Of a DNA stretch of 64,000 nt, positions 7,245 through 16,256 are shown piece by piece. Positions within the stretch are counted from its first letter, which is position 1, and each line of letters begins with the position of its first letter. The translations under genes and the position numbers were made by a program. Source of the stretch: an uncultured Massilia sp. (GTDB lineage: Bacteria > Pseudomonadota > Gammaproteobacteria > Burkholderiales > Burkholderiaceae); contig CAMLMV010000034.1 in the NCBI GenBank assembly GCA_946481275.1, positions 1 to 64,000 on the forward strand, in the 5' to 3' direction. Under the pieces are notes generated by a model, which saw nothing but the letters and a program-made list of their open reading frames with translations, was not told where the DNA came from and made no database searches.

Positions 7245-9677
7245 TCACTGGTACGGCACACCGGGGGCCGGCACGCCGGGGGCCGGCACTCCGGTGGCCG
7301 GCACGCCGGCGGCCTCCTCCGCCATGCGCACCACGCAGCGGTTGCGGCCGCCGTGCTTGGCGGCATACAGCGCCGTGTCGGCCCAGCCCAGCACCTGGTC
7401 CTGCGTGGGCAGCGGGCCGTCCGCGCCGTGGACGAGCGCGATGCCCACGCTGGCCGTGACGTCCAGCGGGCCGGCGCTCGTCGCGAACGGCGTCCGGATC
7501 GCCTCCACGATCTTGGCGCCGATCCGTTCCGCTTCTTCGACGCCCTTCACGTCTTCCAGCAGGACGACGAATTCGTCGCCCGCCAGCCGCGCCGGCGTGT
7601 CCGTGACGCGCACGCAGCCGGCCAGGCGCTGGGCAAATTCCTTCAGCACCTCGTCGCCGACGCCGTGGCCCCAGGTGTCGTTGATGGCCTTGAAGTGGTC
7701 GATGTCCAGGTAGGCGAGGCCCATCACCTGGCGCTGGCGGCGCACGCGTTCCAGCGCCTGGCCCAGCAGTTCGCCGAACAGGCGGCGGTTGGCGATGCCG
7801 GTCAGGCTGTCGAAGCGGGCCATCTGCACGAGCCGGCTTTCCGCCTCCTTCACCCGCGTCATGTCGTGCGCGAGCGCATACACGCCCGCGACGGCGACGT
7901 TCACCCGGCCCTGCGCCTGCACGTCCGGCACGAACGTCCATTCCAGGATGCGGTGCCGGCCCTGCGCCTGCAGCGGCATCTCGAACGTGGCGCCGACGCC
8001 TTCGAAGGCCTGCTTCAGGCGCGGCCGCGCCGCGTCGTAGGCCGGCTTGCCCAGCACGTCCTGCAAGTGCATGCCGGGCAGGCGGACCGGTTCCAGGCCC
8101 AGCCACGCCTGGAACGTCGCGTTGCCGAAGCCCATGCGGTGGTTGCGGTCGATGTAGCAGATCAGCACCGGCAGGTTGTCGGCGATCAGGCGCAGGCGCT
8201 GCTCGCTCGCGGCCTGCGCCAGCTCCGCTTCCTTGCGCTCGCTGATGTCCATCGCCATCACGAAGAATCCGACGACGCGGCCGTCGGCATCGATGTCGGG
8301 AATCGTGTCGATCATCTGGTGGCGCGTGGCATCGTCGCTCCGCACGTCTTCCACGTGGCCATGCTCGCCGCGCAGCGCGGCGCGGATCAGCGGTTCCAGG
8401 CGGGCGTAGCCGGCCTCGCCCAGCGCTTCGCGCACCGTGCGCCCGATGAACGCGTCCGGCCCTGAACCGATCATGCGGTCGAAGCCGGCGTTGGTGAATT
8501 CGAAGCGCTCGTCGCGGTCGACGTAGGCGATCACGGCCGGGACATTATCCGCGATCGCGCGCATGCGGGCGGCCGCGCGCCCGCGCGCCTGCACGAGATC
8601 GTGGAAGGCGCGGCCCAGTTCACCGACCTCGTCGTTCCGTGCGAGCGCCAGCACCTCGCTGCCGGCGCCTTCGTGGCGCACGGCGGCCACGTTGCGGCGC
8701 AGCACGTCCAGCGGGCGCAGGCCGCGGCGCACGAGCCACCACGACAGCAGGCCCGCGACCAGCGCGAGGATGCCGGCAACGACCAGCACCGTCCGCCGCA
8801 CGCGCGCGAGCGGGGCGAACGCCTCCGCCTCGGGATAGCGCGCACCGAGGATCCAGCCGGTCGTCGCCAGCCGTTTATAGGTGACGATGGCGGACCCCTC
8901 GCGGTCGCCGCCGATCAGCCAGCCCTCGAAACCGTGCAGGGCGCGCGCCAGGCCGGGCTGGCTGGCGGGCGGCACGGGGTGACGCTCCTTCACGGGCGAA
9001 TCGATCGGCACGCCGTCGGCCGTCAGCAGGAACAGATATCCGGTGCTGCCCGGCCGCAAGGCGTCGACCTGGCGCAGGAAGCGCGCATGCTGCAGGTCGA
9101 TGCGGCCCGTGAGCACGTAGACGATCTCGCCGTGGTCGTCGAACACGGGCGCCGTCACCAGCACCATGTTCGCGCCGGACAGGCGGCTCTGGAACGGGTC
9201 GGACACGATGCCGCGGCCGCGCAGCAGGGTTTCTTCGAAGTACGGGCGGCCCGTGGCCGTCAGCGGTTGTGCTGCCGGCATGGAAGCGCCCGAGGCCACC
9301 AGTTCGCCGTTGCGGGCGAAAGCCGCGATGTTGACGAAGTCGTCGCCCACGTCGGACGTGCGGCTCGCGAGCCAGGCCTGCAGGCGCCGCGGGTCGTGGC
9401 GGGTGTCGGGCGGCATGGCCGCGGCCAGCGCGGCCATCTGGCGCAGGCGCGCCTCCAGCAGGTCGTCAAGGAAGGCGGCCGCCCCCGACAGCGACGCATA
9501 CTGCTGTGCGCCCAGCACGGCGCGCAGGTCGTGCTCGGCCACGTCGATGGCCAGCGGGCCGGCCAGCACGGTGGCGCCCAGCACGAGCACGCCGACGGCA
9601 CCGGCCAGGCGGCTGCGCAGGTTGGTCGGAAAAGTGATCGGTCGTCGCATGTAAGTCGGGCGTGCGATGCTGCGCAT
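7245..9677 (-). CDS. Membrane diguanylate cyclase with Cache, HAMP, two PAS and GGDEF domains
   Basis: An 810-residue sensor that should make cyclic di-GMP. In order: TM helix (about 25-48), periplasmic dCache-like sensor (about 60-290), second TM (about 305-330), HAMP-like segment, PAS 1 and PAS 2 (about 375-620), and GGDEF (about 635-790). The active-site motif reads AGDEF (699-703), a variant found in active cyclases, and RVTD (690-693) five residues upstream is an intact inhibitory I-site. The C-terminus ends in an odd repeated tail of GVPAP/GVPAT units. Start 9677 was chosen for GGAG 8 bases upstream; 9698 and 9650 are alternatives. Confidence 0.88.
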   Translation of the reverse strand: MRSIARPTYMRRPITFPTNLRSRLAGAVGVLVLGATVLAGPLAIDVAEHDLRAVLGAQQYASLSGAAAFLDDLLEARLRQMAALAAAMPPDTRHDPRRLQAWLASRTSDVGDDFVNIAAFARNGELVASGASMPAAQPLTATGRPYFEETLLRGRGIVSDPFQSRLSGANMVLVTAPVFDDHGEIVYVLTGRIDLQHARFLRQVDALRPGSTGYLFLLTADGVPIDSPVKERHPVPPASQPGLARALHGFEGWLIGGDREGSAIVTYKRLATTGWILGARYPEAEAFAPLARVRRTVLVVAGILALVAGLLSWWLVRRGLRPLDVLRRNVAAVRHEGAGSEVLALARNDEVGELGRAFHDLVQARGRAAARMRAIADNVPAVIAYVDRDERFEFTNAGFDRMIGSGPDAFIGRTVREALGEAGYARLEPLIRAALRGEHGHVEDVRSDDATRHQMIDTIPDIDADGRVVGFFVMAMDISERKEAELAQAASEQRLRLIADNLPVLICYIDRNHRMGFGNATFQAWLGLEPVRLPGMHLQDVLGKPAYDAARPRLKQAFEGVGATFEMPLQAQGRHRILEWTFVPDVQAQGRVNVAVAGVYALAHDMTRVKEAESRLVQMARFDSLTGIANRRLFGELLGQALERVRRQRQVMGLAYLDIDHFKAINDTWGHGVGDEVLKEFAQRLAGCVRVTDTPARLAGDEFVVLLEDVKGVEEAERIGAKIVEAIRTPFATSAGPLDVTASVGIALVHGADGPLPTQDQVLGWADTALYAAKHGGRNRCVVRMAEEAAGVPATGVPAPGVPAPGVPYQ
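7255..7314 (-). repeat. Four tandem 15-bp repeats coding a GVPAP tail
   Basis: Four consecutive copies of a 15-bp unit (plus-strand form ggcacgccgggggcc) at 7255-7269, 7270-7284, 7285-7299 and 7300-7314, differing at one to three bases. Read on the minus strand they encode the Gly-Val-Pro-Ala-Pro/Thr pentapeptides at the end of the diguanylate cyclase. A repeat in multiples of three can change copy number without breaking the frame. Confidence 0.85.
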
Positions 9678-9815
9678 CGGGCCGCTCCAGTATGTCATAC
9701 CCCCCGCGTTTCTACTAATGCCGCGTAAAACATCAAATCCCTTGGTCTTGATGGGGCAGTTTGGTTTAGCATTGCACAGTTCAGCAACGGCAATCCCAAC
9801 ACATCCCACGAGGAC

Positions 9816-10292
9816 ATGAGTAAATACACACTGAACGTCAACGGCAAGGCCCAGGCCGTCGACGTCGAAGCGGATACCCCGCTGCTGTGGGCGCTGCGCG
9901 ATACCCTGGGCCTGGTCGGCACGAAATACGGCTGCGGCATCGGCGCCTGCGGCGCCTGCACCGTCCACGTGGACGGCCAGCCGGCCCGCGCCTGCCAGTT
10001 GCCGGTGAGCAGCATCGGCAAGCGCCGCATCACCACGATCGAAGGCCTCGACGCGCGCGCCATGCATCCGCTGCAACAGGCCTGGACCGAACTGGACGTG
10101 CCGCAGTGCGGCTATTGCCAGGCCGGCCAGATCATGACGGCATGCGCCCTGCTGAAACAGCATCCGAAGCCGACCGACGCCCAGATCGACGACGCGATGG
10201 CCGGCAACCTGTGCCGCTGCGCGACGTATGTCCGGATCCGCGCCGGCATCCACCGGGCCGCGGAAATTGCCGGCGACAAGGGGAAAGCATGA
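9816..10292 (+). CDS. [2Fe-2S] small subunit of a molybdenum hydroxylase (isoquinoline 1-oxidoreductase alpha-like)
   Basis: A 158-residue electron-transfer subunit with two [2Fe-2S] centres. The plant-type cluster uses Cys40, Cys45, Cys48 and Cys60 (KYGCGIGACGACTVH); the C-terminal helical cluster uses Cys98, Cys101, Cys133 and Cys135 (QCGYCQAGQ and NLCRCATY). It passes electrons from the molybdopterin subunit encoded next, with which it overlaps by 4 bp. Length and arrangement match the IorA-type two-subunit hydroxylases. The substrate (N-heterocycle or aldehyde) cannot be told from sequence. Confidence 0.9.
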   Translation: MSKYTLNVNGKAQAVDVEADTPLLWALRDTLGLVGTKYGCGIGACGACTVHVDGQPARACQLPVSSIGKRRITTIEGLDARAMHPLQQAWTELDVPQCGYCQAGQIMTACALLKQHPKPTDAQIDDAMAGNLCRCATYVRIRAGIHRAAEIAGDKGKA

Positions 10293-12562
10293 GCCGCCCC
10301 GCCTCCTCCTCGCGCCGCCGCTTCCTCGGCCAGTCGGCCGGCGCCGGCGCCGGTGCCGGCTTATTCCTGCTGCTGGGCGTGCGGGCGAGCGGCGCCATCG
10401 CCGCGCTGGCCGACAACGGTGCGGCGGAACCCGCCGCCGGCGACTTCGTCCCGAACGCGTTCATCCGCATCGGCACGGACGGCCGCGTGACGCTCGTCTC
10501 CAAGCAGCCGGAAATCGGCCAGGGCATCAAGACGTCGCTGCCGATGGTGCTCGCCGAAGAACTCGAGGTCGACTGGAAAACGGTGCGCGTCGTGCAGGGC
10601 GACCTGAACCCGATCTACGGTTCGCAGGGCGCCGGGGGATCGACGTCGACGCCGACCAACTACGACAACTTCCACCGCCTCGGCGCCACCGCGCGCACGA
10701 TGCTCGTACGCGCCGCCGCGCAGACGTGGAACGTGCCGGCGGCCGAATGCCGGGCCGAAAACGGCGCCGTCGTGCACGCCGCCAGCGGCCGCAAGCTGGG
10801 CTACGGCGCGCTCGTGCGCACGGCGTCCGCGCTGCCCGTGCCGGATGCGAAGGAAGTCGTGCTGAAGGATCCGGCCGCGTACCGCCTGCTCGGCACGCGC
10901 GTGGGCGGCGTGGACAACGCGCTCGTCGTCAGCGGCCAGCCGCTGTTCGGCATCGACACGCGCCTGCCCGGCATGCTGTACGCCACGTACGTAAAATGTC
11001 CGGTGCTGGGCGGCCGTCCCGTCGACGCGAACCTGGACGCCATCAAGCGCATGCCCGGCGTGAAGGCCGCGTTCCTCGTCGAAGGCACGGAAAACCTGAA
11101 CGGCCTGCGGCCCGGCGTCGCGATCGTCGCCGACTCGACGTGGAACGCCTTCCGCGCCCGCAAGAACCTGAAGGTGACGTGGGACGAAGGCGAAGGCGCG
11201 CGCCACAGCTGGGCCGGCTTCCTCGCCGCCGCGCAGGCCGCGAGCGGCCAGCCCGGCGCCGCCGTCATGCGCAAGGATGGCGACGTGGATGCGGCGCTGG
11301 CCGGCGCCGCGCGCACGGTGGAAGCGAACTACGTCTACCCGTTCATCTCGCACGCGAGCATGGAACCGCAGAACTGCACGGCGTGGTTCAAGCCGGCGGA
11401 CGGCACGCTCGAACTGTGGGCGCCCACGCAGAATCCGGGCGCGGGCCAGGCCCTCGTGGCCACGACCCTCAACATCCCGAAAGACAGGATCACGCTCCAT
11501 ATCACGCGCAGCGGCGGCGGCTTCGGGCGGCGGCTGTCGTCCGACTTCATCGTCGAAGCGGCCGCGATCGCGCAGAAAGTGAAGGCACCTGTCAAGCTGA
11601 CGTGGATGCGCGAGGACGACCTGCAGCACGACCACTTCCGCGCCGGCGGCTTCCACTTCCTGCGCGGCGGCGTGGATGACCATGGCAAGGTCGTCGCCTG
11701 GCACGACCACTTCGTCACGTTCGCCAACCGCATCGAGAAGAAGGAAAGCGACGGCGGCACCGGGAGCGTGCTGCAGCCGGGCAGCGGCGGCAACCTGTCG
11801 GGCGACGAATTCCCGGCCCGCTGGCTGGCCAACTGCCTGATCGAGCAGACGCCGCTCGAATGCCGCATCCCGATGGGACCGTGGCGCGCGCCGGGCAGCA
11901 ACGTGTTCGCGTGGGTGTTCCACAGCTTCATCGACGAACTGGCTCATGCGGCCGGACGCGATCCGGTCGCGTTCCGCCTCGACCTGCTGGGCGACAGGGA
12001 CCTCGTGGCCGGCACGGGCGAGCGCGGCGTGCCGTACAACGTGGGCCGCATGCGCAACGTGCTGAAGGCCGTCGCCGAGAAATCCGGCTGGGGCCGGCGC
12101 AAGTTCGCGCGCGGCCAGGGCGCCGGCATCGCATTCCACTTCAGCCACCGCGGCTACGTGGCCGAAGTGGCCGAGGTGACGGTGTCGAGGGACGGCCACC
12201 TGCACGTGGACCGCGTCGTCGTCGTCGCCGACATCGGCGCGCAGATCGTCAACCTGTCCGGCGCCGAGAACCAGGTGCAGGGCTCCGTGATCGACGGCCT
12301 GTCCACGCTGATGTACCCGGCGCTCGACATCGACAAGGGCCGCATCGTGCAAAGCAACTTCCACGACTACGCCCTGCTGCGCATGCCGGACACGCCAACG
12401 AAGATCGAGACGCACTTCCTCAAGACGGACTACCCCGTCACGGGCCTGGGCGAACCCGTGTTCCCGCCGCTGGCGCCGGCCGTCTGCAACGCGATCTTCG
12501 CCGCTACGGCCAAGCGCGTGCGCGAGCTGCCGCTGTCGAAGGCCGACCTGTCCTGGAGCTGA
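10289..12562 (+). CDS. Molybdopterin-binding large subunit of a molybdenum hydroxylase (isoquinoline 1-oxidoreductase beta / xanthine dehydrogenase family), Tat-exported
   Basis: 757-residue catalytic subunit. A twin-arginine signal (SRRRFLG, residues 8-14, then a long hydrophobic run) indicates export of the folded enzyme with its small subunit to the periplasm. The molybdopterin domain shows GQG-type cofactor motifs (EIGQGIKTSLPM; GGGFGRRLSSDF) and the catalytic glutamate Glu722 in GLGEPVFPP. The start was placed at ATG 10289 by the ATGA overlap; the frame stays open far upstream but is shadow there. No cytochrome subunit or CoxF/XdhC-type maturation gene is adjacent, so the electron acceptor is unknown. 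Confidence 0.88.
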   Translation: MSRPASSSRRRFLGQSAGAGAGAGLFLLLGVRASGAIAALADNGAAEPAAGDFVPNAFIRIGTDGRVTLVSKQPEIGQGIKTSLPMVLAEELEVDWKTVRVVQGDLNPIYGSQGAGGSTSTPTNYDNFHRLGATARTMLVRAAAQTWNVPAAECRAENGAVVHAASGRKLGYGALVRTASALPVPDAKEVVLKDPAAYRLLGTRVGGVDNALVVSGQPLFGIDTRLPGMLYATYVKCPVLGGRPVDANLDAIKRMPGVKAAFLVEGTENLNGLRPGVAIVADSTWNAFRARKNLKVTWDEGEGARHSWAGFLAAAQAASGQPGAAVMRKDGDVDAALAGAARTVEANYVYPFISHASMEPQNCTAWFKPADGTLELWAPTQNPGAGQALVATTLNIPKDRITLHITRSGGGFGRRLSSDFIVEAAAIAQKVKAPVKLTWMREDDLQHDHFRAGGFHFLRGGVDDHGKVVAWHDHFVTFANRIEKKESDGGTGSVLQPGSGGNLSGDEFPARWLANCLIEQTPLECRIPMGPWRAPGSNVFAWVFHSFIDELAHAAGRDPVAFRLDLLGDRDLVAGTGERGVPYNVGRMRNVLKAVAEKSGWGRRKFARGQGAGIAFHFSHRGYVAEVAEVTVSRDGHLHVDRVVVVADIGAQIVNLSGAENQVQGSVIDGLSTLMYPALDIDKGRIVQSNFHDYALLRMPDTPTKIETHFLKTDYPVTGLGEPVFPPLAPAVCNAIFAATAKRVRELPLSKADLSWS

Positions 12563-12566
12563 CCGG

Positions 12567-14069
12567 GTGTCGGTGGAAGACGCATCCGACCTGCTGGGCC
12601 AGGCCGTCAGGCTGCACCAGCAGGGCCGGTTCGAGCAGGCGCAGGCCATGTACCGGCGCGTACTGGACCTCAACCCGCGCCAGTTCGACGCGCTGCACCT
12701 GCTGGGCGTGATCGAACGCCAGCGCGGGGCGCCCCTCCGTGCGGTCGAACTGATCGAGGAAGCGCTGCGCGTCGACCCGCTGCAGGCGCGCGCCCATTGC
12801 AACCTGGGCGCCGCGCTGCAGGACCTCGGCCGCACGGATGACGCGCTGGCCAGCTACGAAGCGGCGCTGCGGCTCGACCCGGCGTATGCGCTCGCCTGGG
12901 ACAACCGCGGCAACACGCTGCGCCGGCTCGGCCGCCTGGCGGAAGCGCTGGACAGCTACGAACGCGCCCTCGGCATCAACCCGGCGCTGGCCGACGCGTG
13001 GTGCCACCGCGCCATCGCGCTGCACGACCTGGGGCGCCACGCGGATGCCGTCGCCAGCGCCGAACAGGCCCTCGCCACGCGGCCCGCGTACGCGGACGCC
13101 TTCGTCGCGCTGGGCCACGCGCTGCAGGCGCTGGACCGTCACGCGGACGGCATCGACGCCTACGACCGCGCGCTCGCGCTGGCCCCGCTGGCCGGCACCT
13201 GGTGCGCGCGCGGTACGGCGCTGAAGAAATCGGGCGACCTCGCGGGCGCCCTGCACAGCTACGACAGGGCGCTGGCCCTGCGGCCCGACTACGCGCTGGC
13301 CGAACACTATCGCGCGAACGCGCTGCGCGCACTGGGGCAGCGCGACGCGGCCGTGGCGGCGTACCGGCGCGCGCTCGAACTGGGCGCCGATGCGGACGAG
13401 ATCCACTTCGCGCTCGCGGCGCTGGGCGAGGCGGACCAGCCGGCGACGGCCCCGGCAGATTACGTGAAACACCTGTTCGACCAGTACGCGGGCCGTTTCG
13501 ACCGCCACCTCGTCGACGTCCTCGGCTACCGCACGCCGACACTCCTGGACGCGCTGCTCCGTCCGCACCTGGCCGCGGCGCCGGTGGCGGCGGCATTGGA
13601 CCTCGGCTGCGGCACGGGGCTGTGCGCGCCCTTCCTGCGGCCGCTGGCACGGCACGTCACCGGCGTGGACCTGTCGCAGAAGATGCTGGACAAGGCGGCA
13701 GAACTCGGCCTGTACGATGACCTCGTATGCGCGGACATCGTGGCGTGGCTGGCGGAACGTCCCGCGTCGTGCGATCTCGCCGTCGCCGCCGACGTGCTCG
13801 TGTACATCGGGGACCTGTCTCCACTGTTCGCGCGGGTGCGGCGCGCGCTGCGTGCGGGCGGACTGTTCGCGTTCTCGTGCGAAGCGCTCGACGCCGCCGA
13901 TCCTGGCTTTGCGATCCAGCCGTCGAACCGGTTCGCGCATACGCTCGGCTACGTGCAACAGACCGCGCAGGCGGCCGGCTTCGACGTCGTCGCAACGGAG
14001 CATGCGGTACTGCGCCAGGATCACGGCCGCGACATCGCCGGCCACCTCGTGCTCCTGCGCGCCGCGTAA
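12567..14069 (+). CDS. TPR-repeat protein fused to a class I SAM methyltransferase
   Basis: 500 residues. From residue 5 to about 285 there are some eight tetratricopeptide repeats (recurring A-x-x-x-Y-x-x-A-L-x-L-x-P patterns). After a linker comes a Rossmann methyltransferase domain (about 295-500) with motif I ALDLGCGTGLC near 345 and an acidic GVDLSQKML strand. The substrate is unknown; TPRs suggest a protein target. Starts with GTG four bases after the molybdenum hydroxylase stop, so it is probably in the same transcript. It could modify or help assemble that enzyme, but this is only positional inference. Confidence 0.82.
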   Translation: MSVEDASDLLGQAVRLHQQGRFEQAQAMYRRVLDLNPRQFDALHLLGVIERQRGAPLRAVELIEEALRVDPLQARAHCNLGAALQDLGRTDDALASYEAALRLDPAYALAWDNRGNTLRRLGRLAEALDSYERALGINPALADAWCHRAIALHDLGRHADAVASAEQALATRPAYADAFVALGHALQALDRHADGIDAYDRALALAPLAGTWCARGTALKKSGDLAGALHSYDRALALRPDYALAEHYRANALRALGQRDAAVAAYRRALELGADADEIHFALAALGEADQPATAPADYVKHLFDQYAGRFDRHLVDVLGYRTPTLLDALLRPHLAAAPVAAALDLGCGTGLCAPFLRPLARHVTGVDLSQKMLDKAAELGLYDDLVCADIVAWLAERPASCDLAVAADVLVYIGDLSPLFARVRRALRAGGLFAFSCEALDAADPGFAIQPSNRFAHTLGYVQQTAQAAGFDVVATEHAVLRQDHGRDIAGHLVLLRAA

Positions 14070-15446
14070 TCAGGCAGCCGGCAGGCTCGCGCAGATCAGG
14101 CAACCGCCGCCCGGCGCGGCGCGGATGCCGATGTCGCCGCCATGCGCATCGGCCACCGCGCGCGCGATCGCGAGGCCCAGCCCACTCCCCTGCTGGACCT
14201 GGTCGGGCGCGCGGAAGAAACGTTCGAACACGCGCTCGCGCAAGGCCTCCGGCACGCCCGGGCCGCTGTCGCTCACGCACAGCCGCACCACGCCGTCGGC
14301 GCGCGCCAACGTCACGCTCACCGTGCCGCCCGGCGGGCTGTATTTGATGGCGTTGTCGATGACGTTATCGACCAGCGACACCAGCGCGCCCTCCTGTCCC
14401 CGCACGACCGCCCCGCCCTCGGCCTCCAGCGCCAGCTCCACGCCGCGCACGTCGGCGAGGCGCGACAGCGCGGCCAGGCGGTCCTGCACCAGGACGTCCA
14501 GCGCGATCGGCCGCGCGGCCTCGGCGCCCGCCGCGTCGCTGCGCATCAGCAGCAGCAACTGGCCGACCAGCCGGGTCGCGCGTTCGGACGCGCGCACGAT
14601 CCCCGCCAGCAGTTCACCCTGCGCGGGCGCCGCGCCCTGCCGCTGCAGCGCTTCCACGTTGACGCGCAGCGCCGCCAGCGGCGTGCGCAGCTCGTGCGCC
14701 GCATCGGCGATGAAGCGGCGCTCGCGCGAGGCACTGTCCGCCACGCGCCGCAGCAAGGCATTGACGCTGTCGATCACTGCCATCGCCTCGCGCTGCGGCA
14801 GGGGCGCGATCGGACTCATGTCGTGCGGACCGCGCGCGGCGATCTCCTCGGCCGCGCGCCGCCAGGGCCGCAGTGCGAGCCGGATCGACAGCCAGGCCGG
14901 CACCACGAGGAACGGCAGGCTGACCAGCAAGGGCAGCAGGTAGAAGCCGCCCGCATTAAACGACAGGAACAGGTCCATGTCGTGTCCCAGTTTCATGCGC
15001 GAGACCTCGATGCCGGCCGCGCGGTCGCGCACCGTGCGCACGGCCCACTTCTGGCCGCCCGCCGTGTGGTATTCCACGGCGCCGTCGCGCGCGCCGGACA
15101 CGTCGAGCCGTGCACCGGGCGTCGCGTAGACCACCCGTCCATGCGCGCGCACGACGGTGAACACGCCGAGCGCCGGCGGATCGGCCCTGCCGCCGTTCTG
15201 GCGCATCGCGCGGTCGGCCAGGCGCAGCGCCTCAAGCCGGCGCGCCGGCTGGCCGTCGAGCGCCGACGTCACGTACAGCAGCGCGTCGTACAGCTGGTCG
15301 GTGCGCAGCTCACCCTCGTCGCGGGCGCCTTCGTGCACGAGGAAGGCGACGGCCAGGCTCCACACCACCGCCAGCAGCGCCATCTGCGCAACGAGCAGAC
15401 GCCGTGTCAAGGAAGGCGTCCGTATCCACCGCCACATGCGCTTCAT
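14070..15446 (-). CDS. Sensor histidine kinase, QseC/TctE-like
   Basis: 458-residue inner-membrane kinase: TM1 (about 15-38), a periplasmic region of about 130 residues, TM2 (about 165-188), HAMP, HisKA with phospho-acceptor in DAAHELRTPLA (His at about 249), and an HATPase domain with N (NVIDNAIKYSP), G1 (DSGPGVP) and G2 (GSGLGLAIA) boxes. It overlaps the response-regulator gene by 4 bp and phosphorylates it. The signal is unknown; QseC-type kinases respond to metals, polyamines or carboxylates in different species. Confidence 0.92.
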   Translation of the reverse strand: MKRMWRWIRTPSLTRRLLVAQMALLAVVWSLAVAFLVHEGARDEGELRTDQLYDALLYVTSALDGQPARRLEALRLADRAMRQNGGRADPPALGVFTVVRAHGRVVYATPGARLDVSGARDGAVEYHTAGGQKWAVRTVRDRAAGIEVSRMKLGHDMDLFLSFNAGGFYLLPLLVSLPFLVVPAWLSIRLALRPWRRAAEEIAARGPHDMSPIAPLPQREAMAVIDSVNALLRRVADSASRERRFIADAAHELRTPLAALRVNVEALQRQGAAPAQGELLAGIVRASERATRLVGQLLLLMRSDAAGAEAARPIALDVLVQDRLAALSRLADVRGVELALEAEGGAVVRGQEGALVSLVDNVIDNAIKYSPPGGTVSVTLARADGVVRLCVSDSGPGVPEALRERVFERFFRAPDQVQQGSGLGLAIARAVADAHGGDIGIRAAPGGGCLICASLPAA

Positions 15447-16102
15447 GCCTGGTCGATCACGTAGCCGACGCCGCGCACCGTGCGGACGACGCCCTCGCCC
15501 ACCTTGCGGCGCAGGTTCGCCATGTGCACGTCGAGCGCGTTGCTGCCGTTCGCCTGGGAGCGCGGCAGGGCCGCGTCCTCGAGCGCGCGCCGCGTGACGA
15601 CCTTCGGCGAGCGCATCATCAGCACCTTCAGCAGCTGGAATTCGCTGGCGGTCAGCTCCAGCGGCTGCCCGTGCAGGCTGGCCCGGTGTCCCGCCGCATC
15701 GAGCGCCAGGCCACGCAATGCCAGCGTGCCGCCGTCGAACCCGTAGCTGCGCCGCGCCAGCGCGCGCACGCGCGACAGCAGCTCGGCCAGCGCGAACGGC
15801 TTGACGAGGTAATCGTCCGCGCCGGAGTCCAGGCCGAGCAGCCGGTCTTCGAGCGCGTCGCGCGCGGTCAGGACCAGCACCGGCAGCGCGCGGCGGTCGC
15901 GGCGCAGGCGCTGGAGGAGCTGGAGACCGTCGCCGTCCGGCAGGCCGAGATCGAGCAGCACCAGGTCGTGCGCGGCCTGGCCGAGCTGGCGCTGGGCGTC
16001 CTGCAGGCGGCGCACCCAGGTGACGTCCATGCCGCTGTCCAGCAGGGCGATGCGGATGCCGTTGCCGAGATCGAGGTCGTCTTCAATGAGCAGAATGTCC
16101 AT
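15443..16102 (-). CDS. OmpR/PhoB-family response regulator, QseB/TctD-like
   Basis: 219 residues: receiver (1-115) with acidic pocket Glu7/Asp8/Asp9, phospho-acceptor Asp51 (VLLDLGLPDGDG) and Lys101 (YLVKPF), then a winged-helix DNA-binding domain (about 125-217) with the family ending TVRGVGYVI. It is divergent from the MipA/OmpV gene. The 150-bp gap contains tandem and inverted copies of a cttcatc motif that are a natural binding site for this dimeric regulator, so it probably controls both its own operon and mipA. Confidence 0.93.
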   Translation of the reverse strand: MDILLIEDDLDLGNGIRIALLDSGMDVTWVRRLQDAQRQLGQAAHDLVLLDLGLPDGDGLQLLQRLRRDRRALPVLVLTARDALEDRLLGLDSGADDYLVKPFALAELLSRVRALARRSYGFDGGTLALRGLALDAAGHRASLHGQPLELTASEFQLLKVLMMRSPKVVTRRALEDAALPRSQANGSNALDVHMANLRRKVGEGVVRTVRGVGYVIDQA

Positions 16103-16123
16103 GGGCGGTATTAGACCACCGCT

Positions 16124-16194
16124 GGATGAAGAATGGATGAAGAGACAACGTCTTCATCGAATCTTCATCCTTCCCTCATGTGCCGCTCATGCAT
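16124..16194. promoter_or_regulatory. Inverted and 11-bp-spaced direct repeats: probable operator for the QseB-like regulator
   Basis: Two 20-bp arms (16124-16143 and 16151-16170) are reverse complements at 18 of 20 positions, separated by 7 bases; each arm is itself two ggatgaag/cttcatcc units. On the right side the cttcatc unit continues as an 11-bp-phased series starting at 16151, 16162, 16173 and 16184, with the later units degenerating to ctcat. Eleven-base phasing puts units on one DNA face, as OmpR-family dimers require. It lies midway between the divergent qseB-like and mipA-like genes. Confidence 0.6.
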
Positions 16195-16256
16195 TCCTTT
16201 CGATAATTGCGGCCGACCGGTCGCCACTGGGAGCGATCGCCAATGAAAGGAATGTG

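Noticed and set aside
7255..7314. Short direct repeats as a CRISPR-like array
   Set aside because: No spacers, unit length divisible by three, and the repeat is in frame at the end of a coding sequence.
10361..12835. Long antisense open frame (824 codons) opposite the molybdenum hydroxylase
   Set aside because: Shadow of a high-GC gene: His/Arg/Ala-rich composition, no domain, no ribosome-binding site, while the sense frame has intact catalytic motifs.
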